The notes under the pieces were generated by a model. That model was not told where the DNA came from. It saw only the letters and a program-made list of their open reading frames with translations, and did no database searches. Below, one piece after another: positions 43,680 to 52,461 of a DNA stretch of 64,000 nt. The position numbers were made by a program, and so were the translations under genes. The DNA lies in assembly GCF_000194155.1 (NCBI RefSeq), contig NZ_GL877881.1, positions 291,626 to 355,625 of the forward strand. The letters run 5' to 3'. Within the stretch, counting starts at the first letter, position 1, and the number at the start of each line of letters is the position of its first letter. This DNA comes from Saccharopolyspora spinosa NRRL 18395. GTDB taxonomy: Bacteria; Actinomycetota; Actinomycetes; Mycobacteriales; Pseudonocardiaceae.

Positions 43680-45031
43680 TGGACTTCCGCGAGCAGCTGG
43701 AACCGATTCTGCGGGCACTGCGGAGTTCGGCCCCGCCGCGCTGGCAGGACGTGGCGGTGCGACTCGCCGCGGCGGAGCCGGACGACGTCGTTGTGCAGAC
43801 CTTGGGCGAGCTCGTGGAACAGCTCGAGCAGCAGCAGGAAGAGCTGAGCTGGCACCGCGCGGAACTCTCGCAGACCAACGCTGGTCTCCTAGCGCTGCAC
43901 AGTGAGCTCGACCAGGAACGTCGGCACAACGCGTTCCTCGACGACGTCAGCCGGGCATCGGCTACGTCCTTGGACAGCACCGAGATGTGCGCTGCGCTGG
44001 TGCAGCTGCTGCGGGCGCGCGGTGTCGCCGACGCGATCACCATGTGGACGCTGGAGGACGGCAACCTCCAGGCGATCGGCGATGAAGACGCGGAACCAGC
44101 GCAGAGCACCCGCCGCGCGTTGGCGACCGGCGAAGCGGCAGGCGTGGACACGGCCCGGTTGAGCGTGCCGCTCACCGCTGGCCCACGAAGCCTCGGCGTG
44201 CTCGACTTCCACCGGGTGGACGGCATCTTCGGGGAATCCGACCTGGCCACCAGCAGTTCGGTCGCGGTGCGCGTCGCTGTCGGGCTGCGCAACATCAACG
44301 ACTACAAGCGGGAACACGAACTCGCTGAACGGCTACAGCGGGCGATGCTGCCGCGGCTCATGGTCCCGGACGAGCTGGACGTGGTCGCCAGGTACCGCTC
44401 GGCAACCAGCGGCGTGCAGGTGGGAGGCGACTGGTTCGACGCGGTGACGCGACCGGACGGCAGTGCGGTGCTTACCGTTGGCGACGTCACGGGACACGGC
44501 TTGGACGCGGCGGTGGTCATGGGCAGGCTCCAGAACGCCCTCAACGCCTACGCGTTGGAGGGGCACCGCCCAGCGCTTTCGCTGCAACTCGTGCACGATC
44601 TCCTCCGCTCTTGGGACATCCGCTCCTACGCCACCGCCGTGGTGGTCGAGGTCGATGTCGCCGAGAACGTGATGCGCTGGGCAAGCGCCGGTCATCCGCC
44701 GCCGTTGCTGGACGATCCACACGGAGGCGTCAGGTATCTCGAAGGCGAGAACGCCTCGATGCTCGGCGTTCCGTTCCACCAGGAAGTTCCCGAACACGAG
44801 GTGGAGCTCTCGCCGAGATCCTCCGTAGTGCTCTACAGCGACGGCCTGATCGAGCGCCGCACCGAGGACATCGACACGGGGCTGGCGCGGCTGGCCGCGG
44901 CCTATGAAGCGGCGCGGACCCGTTCGCCGCAGAAACGCGCGGAGCACCTGCTGAGCACGCTACTCAACGGCGAGGCGCACGAGGACGACGTGTGCCTGCT
45001 GATCTGCCAACTGCTCGAAACGTCGGACTAG
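43679..45031 (+). CDS. rsbU: RsbU-like PP2C phosphatase with coiled coil and GAF domain
   Basis: 450 residues. N-terminal helical part with a coiled coil (about 35-85, EQLEQQQEELSWHRAELSQT), a GAF domain (about 90-205), then SpoIIE/PP2C (about 220-445): LAERLQRAMLPRLMVPDELD, GGDWFDAV, VGDVTGHGLDAAVVMGRL, VVLYSDGLIERR and EDDVCLL, with all metal-binding Asp residues. This is the expected target of RsbT; it would dephosphorylate an RsbV-like antagonist. ATG overlaps the previous stop (TGATG). Confidence 0.92.
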   Translation: MDFREQLEPILRALRSSAPPRWQDVAVRLAAAEPDDVVVQTLGELVEQLEQQQEELSWHRAELSQTNAGLLALHSELDQERRHNAFLDDVSRASATSLDSTEMCAALVQLLRARGVADAITMWTLEDGNLQAIGDEDAEPAQSTRRALATGEAAGVDTARLSVPLTAGPRSLGVLDFHRVDGIFGESDLATSSSVAVRVAVGLRNINDYKREHELAERLQRAMLPRLMVPDELDVVARYRSATSGVQVGGDWFDAVTRPDGSAVLTVGDVTGHGLDAAVVMGRLQNALNAYALEGHRPALSLQLVHDLLRSWDIRSYATAVVVEVDVAENVMRWASAGHPPPLLDDPHGGVRYLEGENASMLGVPFHQEVPEHEVELSPRSSVVLYSDGLIERRTEDIDTGLARLAAAYEAARTRSPQKRAEHLLSTLLNGEAHEDDVCLLICQLLETSD

Positions 45032-45068
45032 CAACGCCGTCCGCAAGCTGAGATCGCGGCCGCGGTGC

Positions 45069-45093
45069 GTGGTCAGCGCGCCGGTCGGGGTAT
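45069..45093 (+). promoter_or_regulatory. Possible SigB-type promoter of the GH15 gene
   Basis: A perfect -10 element GGGTAT with a weaker -35 (GTGG, 15 bases upstream). Transcription would begin only a few bases before GTG 45107, so the mRNA could be leaderless. Confidence 0.3.
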
Positions 45094-45106
45094 AGCCTCG
45101 ATCAGC

Positions 45107-46984
45107 GTGGGCGATGATCTCAACGAGCACAGCGGACCTGGTGCCATCGAGGACTTCGCGCTGCTCTCCGACCTCCGCACCGCGGCGCTGGTCGGCAAGG
45201 ACGGATCTGTCGACTGGCTGTGCCTTCCGCGATTCGACTCCCCGTCGTGCTTCTCGCGCATCCTCGGCGACGAACGAGACGGTCATTGGCGGATCGCACC
45301 GAGCGGCCAAGTGCGGGAGGTGCGGCGCCGCTACCGCGACAACTCCCTCGTCCTGGAAACGGAATTCCACACCGCCGACGGCGTCGTGCGGCTGGTCGAC
45401 AGCATGCCGCCGCACGAGAAGAACCAGGGCGACGAGCCGTGCCTGGTGCGGATGGTCGAAGGCGTCTCCGGGGACGTGGAGCTCACGATGCGGTGGGCGG
45501 TGCGGTTCGCCTACGGCGACTCGATGCCCTGGGTGCACCAGCGTGAGGGGAGCGATCCCGTCGCGGACCGGTGCGTCGTGGCGGTCGCGGGACCGCAAAC
45601 CGTTGTGCTGCGTGGTGATCTGCTGCCGCAGCGGGTACCGGAGGAACGCGCCCACGAGCTGGTGTTCCGCGTCCGTGCCGGCGAGCGGTACTCCTGGGTG
45701 ATGCAGTGGTCGCCCGATCCCGAGGACTTGCCCGCGCCGATGGATCCGCTGCAGGAGACCCAGGACAGCGAGGACTTCTGGCGCGAGTGGACCGAGCGGA
45801 TCGACTACCGCGGTCCGCACGCCGAAGCCGTGTACCGGTCGCTGGTCACCCTGAAGGCCCTGACCTACGCGCCCACCGGCGGAATGGTCGCCGCTGCGTC
45901 GACATCGCTGCCCGAAGCTCTCGGCGGCGACCGGAACTGGGACTACCGGTACTGCTGGCTGCGCGACGCCACGCTCGTGCTGCTGGCGCTGGACAACTTC
46001 GGCTGCATGTCCGAAGCGGCGGCCTGGCGGTCCTGGCTGCTGCGCGCGGTGGCAGGCGACCCGTCGGAGCTGCAGATCATGTACGGCGTCAACGGGGAGC
46101 GGCACCTGCTGGAGTGGGAAGCGGACTGGTTGCCGGGCTACCAGGGCGCCAGCCCGGTGCGCATCGGCAACGCGGCTTACCGGCAGCTCCAGCTCGACGT
46201 ATACGGCGAGGTCATGGACGTGCTGCACCTGGCGCGCGAACGCGGCGCGCCGGAGTCCGCCCAGTCCTGGGCCATGCAGGTCGGCATGCTGCGCCACCTG
46301 GAGACGATCTGGGAGAAGCCGGACAAGGGCCTGTGGGAGGTTCGCGGCCCCGACCGGTACTTCACCCATTCCCGGGTGATGGTCTGGGTCGCGTTCGACC
46401 GCGCCGTGCGCGCCGCCGAGGAGGACGGGCTGCCGGGCCCTGCGGACCGGTGGCGGGAGATCAGGGACGCCGTGCACGCCGAAGTGCTGGCCAAGGCGTG
46501 GAACGAAGACCTGGAGTCGTTCACGCAGTACTACGGCGGTGCCACTCTCGACGCCGCCACGCTGCTGCTCCCCGCGGTCGGTTTCCTGCCCGGTAACGAC
46601 GAGCGGGTCCGCAGCACGATCCGCGCGGTCCAGGAGAACCTCCAGCATGGCGTGCTCGTCGACCGGTACTCGACGGAGGCCGAGAACGGGCATTCGGTCG
46701 ACGGGCTCAACGGCCGGGAAGGGGCGTTCCTGGCGTGCTCGTTCTGGATGGTCGACGCGCTCGCCCTCAGCGGCAGGCGCGGCGAAGCCGAGGCGATGTT
46801 CGCCGAACTCGTGGGTCTGGCCAACGACGTCGGGCTCTACGCCGAGGAGTACGACTCCACCACGGGGCGCTTCACCGGGAACTTCCCCCAAGCGTTCAGC
46901 CATCTCGCGCTGGTCAATTCGGCCTCCGTCCTTTACGGAGGGCACACGCGGGGCCAGAGCAGCCGGCGCAACACCGCCCGCTGA
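45107..46984 (+). CDS. Glycoside hydrolase family 15 (glucoamylase/trehalase type)
   Basis: About 625 residues. The N-terminal domain opens with GAIEDFALLSDLRTAALVGK and GSVDWLCLPRFDSPSCF. The (alpha/alpha)6 barrel holds LGGDRNWDYRYCWLRDA, the GH15 signature region, NGERHLLEWEADWLPGYQG and RYSTEAENGHSVDGLNGREG with a catalytic Glu candidate. Actinobacterial members of this group include trehalases and alpha-glucosidases; the substrate is open. No signal peptide, so cytoplasmic. GTG 45107 is the last usable start before the conserved N terminus. Trehalose turnover would fit the stress genes upstream. Confidence 0.88.
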   Translation: MGDDLNEHSGPGAIEDFALLSDLRTAALVGKDGSVDWLCLPRFDSPSCFSRILGDERDGHWRIAPSGQVREVRRRYRDNSLVLETEFHTADGVVRLVDSMPPHEKNQGDEPCLVRMVEGVSGDVELTMRWAVRFAYGDSMPWVHQREGSDPVADRCVVAVAGPQTVVLRGDLLPQRVPEERAHELVFRVRAGERYSWVMQWSPDPEDLPAPMDPLQETQDSEDFWREWTERIDYRGPHAEAVYRSLVTLKALTYAPTGGMVAAASTSLPEALGGDRNWDYRYCWLRDATLVLLALDNFGCMSEAAAWRSWLLRAVAGDPSELQIMYGVNGERHLLEWEADWLPGYQGASPVRIGNAAYRQLQLDVYGEVMDVLHLARERGAPESAQSWAMQVGMLRHLETIWEKPDKGLWEVRGPDRYFTHSRVMVWVAFDRAVRAAEEDGLPGPADRWREIRDAVHAEVLAKAWNEDLESFTQYYGGATLDAATLLLPAVGFLPGNDERVRSTIRAVQENLQHGVLVDRYSTEAENGHSVDGLNGREGAFLACSFWMVDALALSGRRGEAEAMFAELVGLANDVGLYAEEYDSTTGRFTGNFPQAFSHLALVNSASVLYGGHTRGQSSRRNTAR

Positions 46985-47162
46985 CGCCAGTGCCCCGGGG
47001 GCTCGGACTGCGGGCGCGGGAGCACCAGAGGCGACAATTCGCCGGGTTTGGCGACCTCGATCAAGCGGGTGCGCGGGTCTGCCTGCTCGTAGCCGTCCCC
47101 GCACACCACACGTTTCGGGGGCGGCGTTGCTCATCCGAGGTCTGGGTATCGTGGGAGCGCCG

Positions 47163-48536
47163 TCAGGGCTTGGTCTGCGGGATGATCCGGCGGAACTTCC
47201 CGCCGGGTTCCCGCTTCGGGGCTTCGTCGGCGCGTTCGAGCGTGACGTCGGCGACCTCATGCTCTTTGAGCAGGTGGGTGATCTCGCCGCGCACGGTCTG
47301 CCAGACCTGCTCGGCGTCGGCGCTGTCGGCGGGCCGCAGGCGCACGCGCAGTGTGCTGGGCGCGGTCTGGACGACCTGGTACTGCCCGATGCCGGTGACG
47401 CGATCCAGCGCGGTGCCGAAAAGCATCGGTGACATGGTGACGAGCTCGCCGTCCTCGGCGGGGAACGTGAGCAGATCGGCGGCTCGGCCCTGGACCTGGA
47501 TGGCGGGGAACACGCTGCCGCAGGGGCACGGGTCGGGACGGAGCAGGATGCTGTCGCCCAGGTCGTAGCGCAGGAACGGCTGCACTCGGTTGGCGAGGTT
47601 GCTGAGCAGGACCGTGTGCGACATCTCGCCGGGCGGGGTCGGGCGGTAGTCGGCGTCCACCGGCTCCAGGACGGCCCAGTCGCTACTGACGTGGTACCAG
47701 CCGTGCGCGCAGCCCATCGAGAGGAAGCTGCACTCCGTGGCGGCGTAGGCGGCTCGGACCTTGGCGCCGAATGCGGTGGCGAGCCGCTCCCTGAGATCCG
47801 TGGTCAACGTCTCGCCACCGGGGATGACCAACGCGGGGCGGATGCGCAGCCGACCGGCTTCCTGCTCTCCCGCCAGCAGCGTGAGCATGCCGAGAAAGCC
47901 GCTGAGGACGGCTGGATTGAACCGGTTGAGTTCGTCGACCAGCTCCGATAGCGGCTGGTGGATCGAGCAGAACCGCAGCCTCCGGCCGAGCCGCGGGTGG
48001 TCGCGCTGGAACCGGGCCGTTCCCGCCACGGTGAAGAAGTGGCCGCCGGGTGCGGTGACGATGGCGGTCCGGCCGCCACGGGCGAGCATGCGGACGGCGT
48101 CGCCGACGCTCAGCATGCCCCTCGCGCGTGTCCCGAGGGCGCCCTCCATGTTCATGCTGCGGTCGTCCAGCAGGAAGAGGCCGCGCAGGCCGCTGGTGCC
48201 GGACGTGGTGGCCACCAGGTACTTGTCCAGGAACCGCATCCCCACGACGTCGGAGTCGGCCACGAACGCCTCGACCTTCTCCCGGGTCACCTCGCGGTCG
48301 GTCACCCAGTCGTCGAACCGGGCCATCAGTTCCTTCTTGCTGGTGACCGGGAGCAAGGTCGGGTCGTCAACCCCGTCCGGCAGGTCCCGGTAGAGCTCGC
48401 GGTAGTACACCGAGTTCGCGCGCGCATGAGCCACCAGGTCGACCAGGTGGGCGCGCTGGTGCCGTGCGATGCCCGCAGGACCTCCCCGGACGGCCTGCCG
48501 GGCGTCGCGGGCGAGCTCTCGAACGCTGTCCCCCAT
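47163..48536 (-). CDS. Phenylacetate-CoA ligase-like (PaaK family) AMP-forming enzyme
   Basis: 457 residues of the adenylate-forming superfamily. YLVATTSGTSGLRGLFLLDD is the P-loop-like motif; YAATECSFLSMGC and FLRYDLGDSILL are the A5/A7-type motifs; a Cys-containing PDPCPCGSVFPAIQVQGR and a C-terminal ligase sub-domain ending GKFRRIIPQ follow. It activates a carboxylic acid as the acyl-AMP, then usually transfers it to CoA; the substrate is unknown. ATG 48536 follows GAGAGAGG. The upstream TetR gene on the same strand ends six bases before it, forming one operon. Confidence 0.85.
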   Translation of the reverse strand: MGDSVRELARDARQAVRGGPAGIARHQRAHLVDLVAHARANSVYYRELYRDLPDGVDDPTLLPVTSKKELMARFDDWVTDREVTREKVEAFVADSDVVGMRFLDKYLVATTSGTSGLRGLFLLDDRSMNMEGALGTRARGMLSVGDAVRMLARGGRTAIVTAPGGHFFTVAGTARFQRDHPRLGRRLRFCSIHQPLSELVDELNRFNPAVLSGFLGMLTLLAGEQEAGRLRIRPALVIPGGETLTTDLRERLATAFGAKVRAAYAATECSFLSMGCAHGWYHVSSDWAVLEPVDADYRPTPPGEMSHTVLLSNLANRVQPFLRYDLGDSILLRPDPCPCGSVFPAIQVQGRAADLLTFPAEDGELVTMSPMLFGTALDRVTGIGQYQVVQTAPSTLRVRLRPADSADAEQVWQTVRGEITHLLKEHEVADVTLERADEAPKREPGGKFRRIIPQTKP

Positions 48537-48541
48537 GCTGG

Positions 48542-49207
48542 TCAGATCCTCTCTCCGGTTCGTTTCTGATCTCTGGTTCGTGGCCGCACCGAGAGCAGGC
48601 CATTCGTGGCGATGTCGAGGGCGTGCTCGGCGGCCTCCCACAGCTCCTGCTGCGACCGACCCAATTTGGCGCTCGCAAGGCTGGCCTGCTGGATCGCGCC
48701 GAGCACGGATCCGGTCATCGCCGCCGCGGTGACCGGATCCAGCTCGCCGGGGAAAGCGTTGAGCAGCTCGGCCGCGATCCGCTGCTGCAGGTCCAGCAGG
48801 AGGTACGCCCCCTTCGCCTGCAGCGCCGGCGTCATCAGGGCCAGCCGGGCCGCCGCCGACACCTCCGCGGGCTCCCGCCGGGGAACGTTGGGCCTGCGAT
48901 GGGCGGCGTACTCCTGGACCGCCGTCCGCAGCACCTCACCTGGGCTCTGCCCGGCTCGGCGGTCCCGGATCGCCGCGAGCAGGACGTCGAACTCCAGGTC
49001 AAGTTCGTTGAACAGCACCTCGTCCTTGGTCCGGAAGTAGTTGAAGAACGTCTTCGGATCGACATCCGCCGCCTCGGCGACCTGCGCCACCGTGGTCTCT
49101 TCGTACCCCTGCTCGTCGAACAGCCGGATCGCCGCCGAGACGATCCGCTGCCGGGTCAAGCGCTTCTTGCGTTCACGCCGCGACTCCTGCACGGCACGAA
49201 CGTACAC
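48542..49207 (-). CDS. TetR-family regulator
   Basis: 221 residues. N-terminal HTH TRQRIVSAAIRLFDEQGYEE then TVAQVAEAADVDPKTFFNYF, followed by an all-helical ligand domain. Start GTG 49207 or GTG 49192. It is co-transcribed with the PaaK-like ligase, and the palindrome at 49215-49237 just upstream is a likely operator; TetR regulators usually repress their own operon until a ligand, perhaps an acyl compound used by the ligase, binds. Confidence 0.92.
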   Translation of the reverse strand: MYVRAVQESRRERKKRLTRQRIVSAAIRLFDEQGYEETTVAQVAEAADVDPKTFFNYFRTKDEVLFNELDLEFDVLLAAIRDRRAGQSPGEVLRTAVQEYAAHRRPNVPRREPAEVSAAARLALMTPALQAKGAYLLLDLQQRIAAELLNAFPGELDPVTAAAMTGSVLGAIQQASLASAKLGRSQQELWEAAEHALDIATNGLLSVRPRTRDQKRTGERI

Positions 49208-49214
49208 CGTCTAG

Positions 49215-49237
49215 AAATTTCCATCAACTGGAAAATT
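49215..49237 (-). promoter_or_regulatory. Probable TetR operator
   Basis: AAATTTCCA-TCAAC-TGGAAAATT, an AT-rich inverted repeat with 8 of 9 paired positions, 8 bases before the TetR start codon. Confidence 0.55.
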
Positions 49238-49633
49238 ATCGCGACCGGGCATCCGCGGCGCTGACCGGCAAGGGACGGATCGGCCGACTGGCGCAGTCGC
49301 TTGGCAATTCTGCCTTTACCTGCCTCGTGGCTAACTTTGATCGCGTCATGGCAGCCCCAAAACGCCGCAGATAACTCATCCGAGAGAGAGCCAATCCCTA
49401 TTTCAAATTGCCCGCCGTTCACCCTCCGCGCGCAAATCAGCTGAGGCTTGCCTGAGACGGGAATTCCCTTGCCTGCAACGGCCTTGGCAGTCCGGATCCA
49501 CACCCTGAGCCGGAGCTCAGAAGAGGCTTACCTGTTCAAGGAGAGCCTTTCCTAATTGCACGACAAATGACGGAAACAAGGTAAGACTCTCCTTGATTGC
49601 AATCCGTAGAATATCGGGATAACGTCCCGAATC
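49238..49633. other. Intergenic region upstream of the VIT transporter
   Basis: About 395 bases of lower GC without a supported gene. It holds the inverted repeat 49536-49596 at its right end and a partial iron-box-like half site (GGCTTACCT) at about 49,525-49,533. Confidence 0.4.
49536..49596. repeat. Interrupted inverted repeat before the VIT gene
   Basis: TCAAGGAGAGCCTTTCCT (49536-49553) pairs with 49579-49596 (16 of 18 positions) across 25 bases. It may be a leader structure or double operator controlling the metal transporter 38 bases downstream. Confidence 0.5.
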
Positions 49634-50383
49634 GTGGCTATCTCGTATATCGCTGATCACTCCCTCGATGCGGATACTCCCGAGCTGGATCGGCCGCGCA
49701 TCGTCCCGCTCGAACAGCGGCTCAACGCGCTGCGGGCCGGCGTTCTCGGCGCCAACGACGGGATCGTCTCGACCGCGGCAGTTCTCGTCGGCGTGGCGGG
49801 TGCGACGGTCTCCACCGGACCGGTTCTCACGGCCGGGCTTGCCGCAGCGATCGGCGGCGCGGTGTCTATGGCCCTCGGCGAGTACGTGTCGGTTTCCAGC
49901 CAGCGCGACAGCGAAAGGGCGCTCATCGAGCGGGAGCGTCGTGCGCTGGAGAAGGACCCGGCACGCGAGCAGCGGGGTCTCGCTCGCCTCTACGAGCAAC
50001 GAGGAATCTCCGCGGACACCGCACACCGGGTCGCCGAGGAGCTCTCCGCCCACGACCCACTCGCTGCACAGGTGCGCGAGCGGCACGGCATCGACCAGGA
50101 CGACGTCGCCAGCCCGTGGCACGCCGCCATCGCCTCATTCGTCTCCTTCGCGATCGGCGCCGTCCTGCCGATGCTCGCGATCCTGCTGCCCGGTTCCGGT
50201 CTGCGCGTACCGGTGACGTTCGCCGCCACGCTCGCCGCGCTCGCCCTGACTGGCGCGATCGCGGCCTGGATCGGTGGCGGATCCCGATCACGAGCCGCGG
50301 TCCGAGTCGTGGTCGGCGGCGCGCTGGCACTCGGCGCTACCTACGCCGTCGGCGCTCTTCTGGGCACAACTGGACTGCTTTGA
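49634..50383 (+). CDS. VIT1/CCC1-family iron/manganese transporter
   Basis: 249 residues. RLNALRAGVLGANDGIVSTA is the first-helix signature of the VIT family, followed by GGAVSMALGEYVSVSSQRD in helix 2, a charged cytoplasmic loop (about 95-160, Glu-rich, metal-binding) and three C-terminal helices. Family members export Fe2+/Mn2+ from the cytoplasm or load it into a store. It converges with the siderophore operon, suggesting a local iron-homeostasis cluster. The ATG has only a weak ribosome site. Confidence 0.88.
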   Translation: MAISYIADHSLDADTPELDRPRIVPLEQRLNALRAGVLGANDGIVSTAAVLVGVAGATVSTGPVLTAGLAAAIGGAVSMALGEYVSVSSQRDSERALIERERRALEKDPAREQRGLARLYEQRGISADTAHRVAEELSAHDPLAAQVRERHGIDQDDVASPWHAAIASFVSFAIGAVLPMLAILLPGSGLRVPVTFAATLAALALTGAIAAWIGGGSRSRAAVRVVVGGALALGATYAVGALLGTTGLL

Positions 50384-50498
50384 GCCGAGCCCGATCAGCA
50401 CGCCGTGAGCGTGTCCGCCGCACCCGGGCATCGCGAACGCCCGCAGCCACCCGCGAAATCGTCCCGGGCACGTCGCAATCTTCCGCCGTTCGTTGGTT

Positions 50499-51692
50499 TC
50501 AAAGGATGTCGCCGTAGTAGACGTGTTCCGGATGCGGGTGGCTGAGGAAGTCGTGGTGCGAGATCTCCCAGCCGTAGGCTCCGGCGTGGCTGAAGACGAG
50601 CACGTCACCCGCCCGGATCTGCGCCACCGGCACGTCACGCGCTAGCACGTCCTTGGGGGTGCACAGCTCGCCGACCACGGTGACCCGGGCGTTGCGAAGC
50701 CCCGGACGCGGTGCACTCGACGACCACTGTTCCGACGGCAGCACGGTGAACGGGTGGCTGTGCTGCCAGGAAACCGGGAGCCGGAAGTGGTGGGTGCCGC
50801 CGCGCACCAGCGCGTAGTCCACGCCGTGGTTGCGCTTCACGTCGAGGACTTCGACCGCGTACGAGCCGGATTCGGCGACCAGGTACCGGCCGCACTCGAA
50901 GTCGATCTCCCGCAGGTGGTCCGGAAATCCGGCGACCACCGCGGGCAGCCCACGGGCGAAGTGCGGCCAGTCGAACTGGTCGTCCAGTTCGCCGTAGTTC
51001 ACCCCGATCCCGCCACCGACGTTGAGCACCTCGCAGCGCAGTCCGAACTCCCCTTCCCATCTGGACACCGTGCGTCGGTAGTGCTCCAGGAGTTCCAGAT
51101 GTGCTGGCGCGGAAAGGTTGTTGGACAGCGAATGCAGGTGGAAGCCGGCCAACCGCACCCCGGGAAGGGTTTGCGCCGCGATGACCGCATCCGGCAGGAC
51201 CCGTTCGGAAATCCCGAACTGGGTGGGGCGCCCGGCCATCGCCAGGGTCGCGCTCGGGAACGGGCCGGCCAGGTTGACCCGCAGCAGCACGTCCGCGGTG
51301 CGCCCGAGCCGGGTCGCGGCTTCGGAGATCCGGTGCAGTTCCAGCACGCTCTCCGCGTGCAGGCGGGTGACGCCCTGCACCAACGCCTGCTCGATCTCCT
51401 GCGGCGTCTTGGCCGGCCCGCCGAAGATCACCGGGATGTCCGCCCCGATCGCCCGCGCCTTGGCCAGTTCGCCACCTGAAGCGACCTCGAACCCGGCGAC
51501 CAGAGGCGCCAGGGCGCGCAACAGCCGATCGCCGCTGTTGGCCTTCATCGCGTAGAACATCCGGCAGCGCGGCGGGAGTGACTCCACCACGGTGCGGACG
51601 TGTTCGGTGAGCTGGTCCAGGTCGTAGGCGTACAGGCACACCGGTTCGTCGCCGATGCGGTCCTGCACGAGTTTCACCAGTTGGTCACGCAT
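50499..51692 (-). CDS. sbnH: PLP-dependent decarboxylase, SbnH-like (staphyloferrin B pathway)
   Basis: 397 residues (S. aureus SbnH about 400). Fold type III decarboxylase: FYAMKANSGDRLLRAL carries the PLP lysine, GFHLHSLSNNLSAP and VLNVGGGIGVNYGELDDQ bind the phosphate, and VGELCTPKDVLARD holds the C-terminal catalytic Cys. In staphyloferrin B synthesis this enzyme decarboxylates citryl-diaminopropionate to citryl-diaminoethane. ATG 51692 overlaps the sbnG stop by eight bases. Last gene of the operon. A diaminopimelate or ornithine decarboxylase role is unlikely in this context. Confidence 0.88.
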   Translation of the reverse strand: MRDQLVKLVQDRIGDEPVCLYAYDLDQLTEHVRTVVESLPPRCRMFYAMKANSGDRLLRALAPLVAGFEVASGGELAKARAIGADIPVIFGGPAKTPQEIEQALVQGVTRLHAESVLELHRISEAATRLGRTADVLLRVNLAGPFPSATLAMAGRPTQFGISERVLPDAVIAAQTLPGVRLAGFHLHSLSNNLSAPAHLELLEHYRRTVSRWEGEFGLRCEVLNVGGGIGVNYGELDDQFDWPHFARGLPAVVAGFPDHLREIDFECGRYLVAESGSYAVEVLDVKRNHGVDYALVRGGTHHFRLPVSWQHSHPFTVLPSEQWSSSAPRPGLRNARVTVVGELCTPKDVLARDVPVAQIRAGDVLVFSHAGAYGWEISHHDFLSHPHPEHVYYGDIL

Positions 51693-52461
51693 GGGTCGGC
51701 CCCCGGTGCTGGTCGAGGTGGGTGCGCAGCGCGCGGGCCGCCAGGCCGCGTTCCTCGCCGAGGACGAAGGTGCGGACACCGGCGGCTTGCCACTGCTCGT
51801 GGTCTTCCCGAGTCCGCGGGATCGCGCAGAACGGCACGCCGTGCGCCTTGCACTCGGCGTGCACGCGCTGGAGTGCTTCGCGGACCATCGGGTGCCGGGT
51901 CTGCCACGGCACGCCGTAGGACTGGGACAGGTCGGCGGCGCCTTCCAGCACCAGGTCGACTCCGCCACCGGCGAGGATCGCCGGGAGTTCGTCGACGCCT
52001 TCGGCGTCTTCGACCATCGCGATCACCATGATCTCCGCGTTGGCGCGGCGGACGTACTCGGTCAGTTCGATGCGTCCGAAGCCCGGCACCCGACCGCCGT
52101 TGAGGCTGCGCATGCCCTCCGGCGCGTACCGCGCGGCCCGGATCGCCGCATCGAGATCGGCTCTGGTCCGCACGTGCGGCACGACCACGCCCAGCGCGCC
52201 CGCGTCGAGCGCCCGCAGGATCGCGCCCGGATCGGCTTCCGGGACGCGGACGAAGGCGACCAGGTCGACGGCTTCTGCAGCGCGGATGAGGTTTTCCAGC
52301 TGCTGTGGGTCCACGAGGCTGTGCTCGGTGTCCAGGACGACGAAGTCGTACCCGGCGCAGCCGATCATCTCCACCAGCGCGGGAGACGGGATCGAGCAGA
52401 AAAGCCCGTAGCTCTCGCCGCTTCCGGAAAGGCGTTCCTTGACGGTGTTGTGCCTCAGCAC
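51685..52461 (-). CDS. sbnG: HpcH/HpaI-type citrate synthase, SbnG-like
   Basis: 258 residues (S. aureus SbnG 259). Class II aldolase-type barrel: GLFCSIPSPALVEMIGCAGY, FVVLDTEHSLVDPQQLENLI, VVVPHVRTRADLDAAIRAAR, and MVEDAEGVDEL. SbnG condenses oxaloacetate with acetyl-CoA to make citrate for the siderophore independently of the TCA cycle. GTG 52461, behind GCGGAGGTGGACCG, overlaps the sbnF stop. Taken alone it could be any HpcH/HpaI aldolase; the operon fixes the role. Confidence 0.88.
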   Translation of the reverse strand: MLRHNTVKERLSGSGESYGLFCSIPSPALVEMIGCAGYDFVVLDTEHSLVDPQQLENLIRAAEAVDLVAFVRVPEADPGAILRALDAGALGVVVPHVRTRADLDAAIRAARYAPEGMRSLNGGRVPGFGRIELTEYVRRANAEIMVIAMVEDAEGVDELPAILAGGGVDLVLEGAADLSQSYGVPWQTRHPMVREALQRVHAECKAHGVPFCAIPRTREDHEQWQAAGVRTFVLGEERGLAARALRTHLDQHRGPTHA

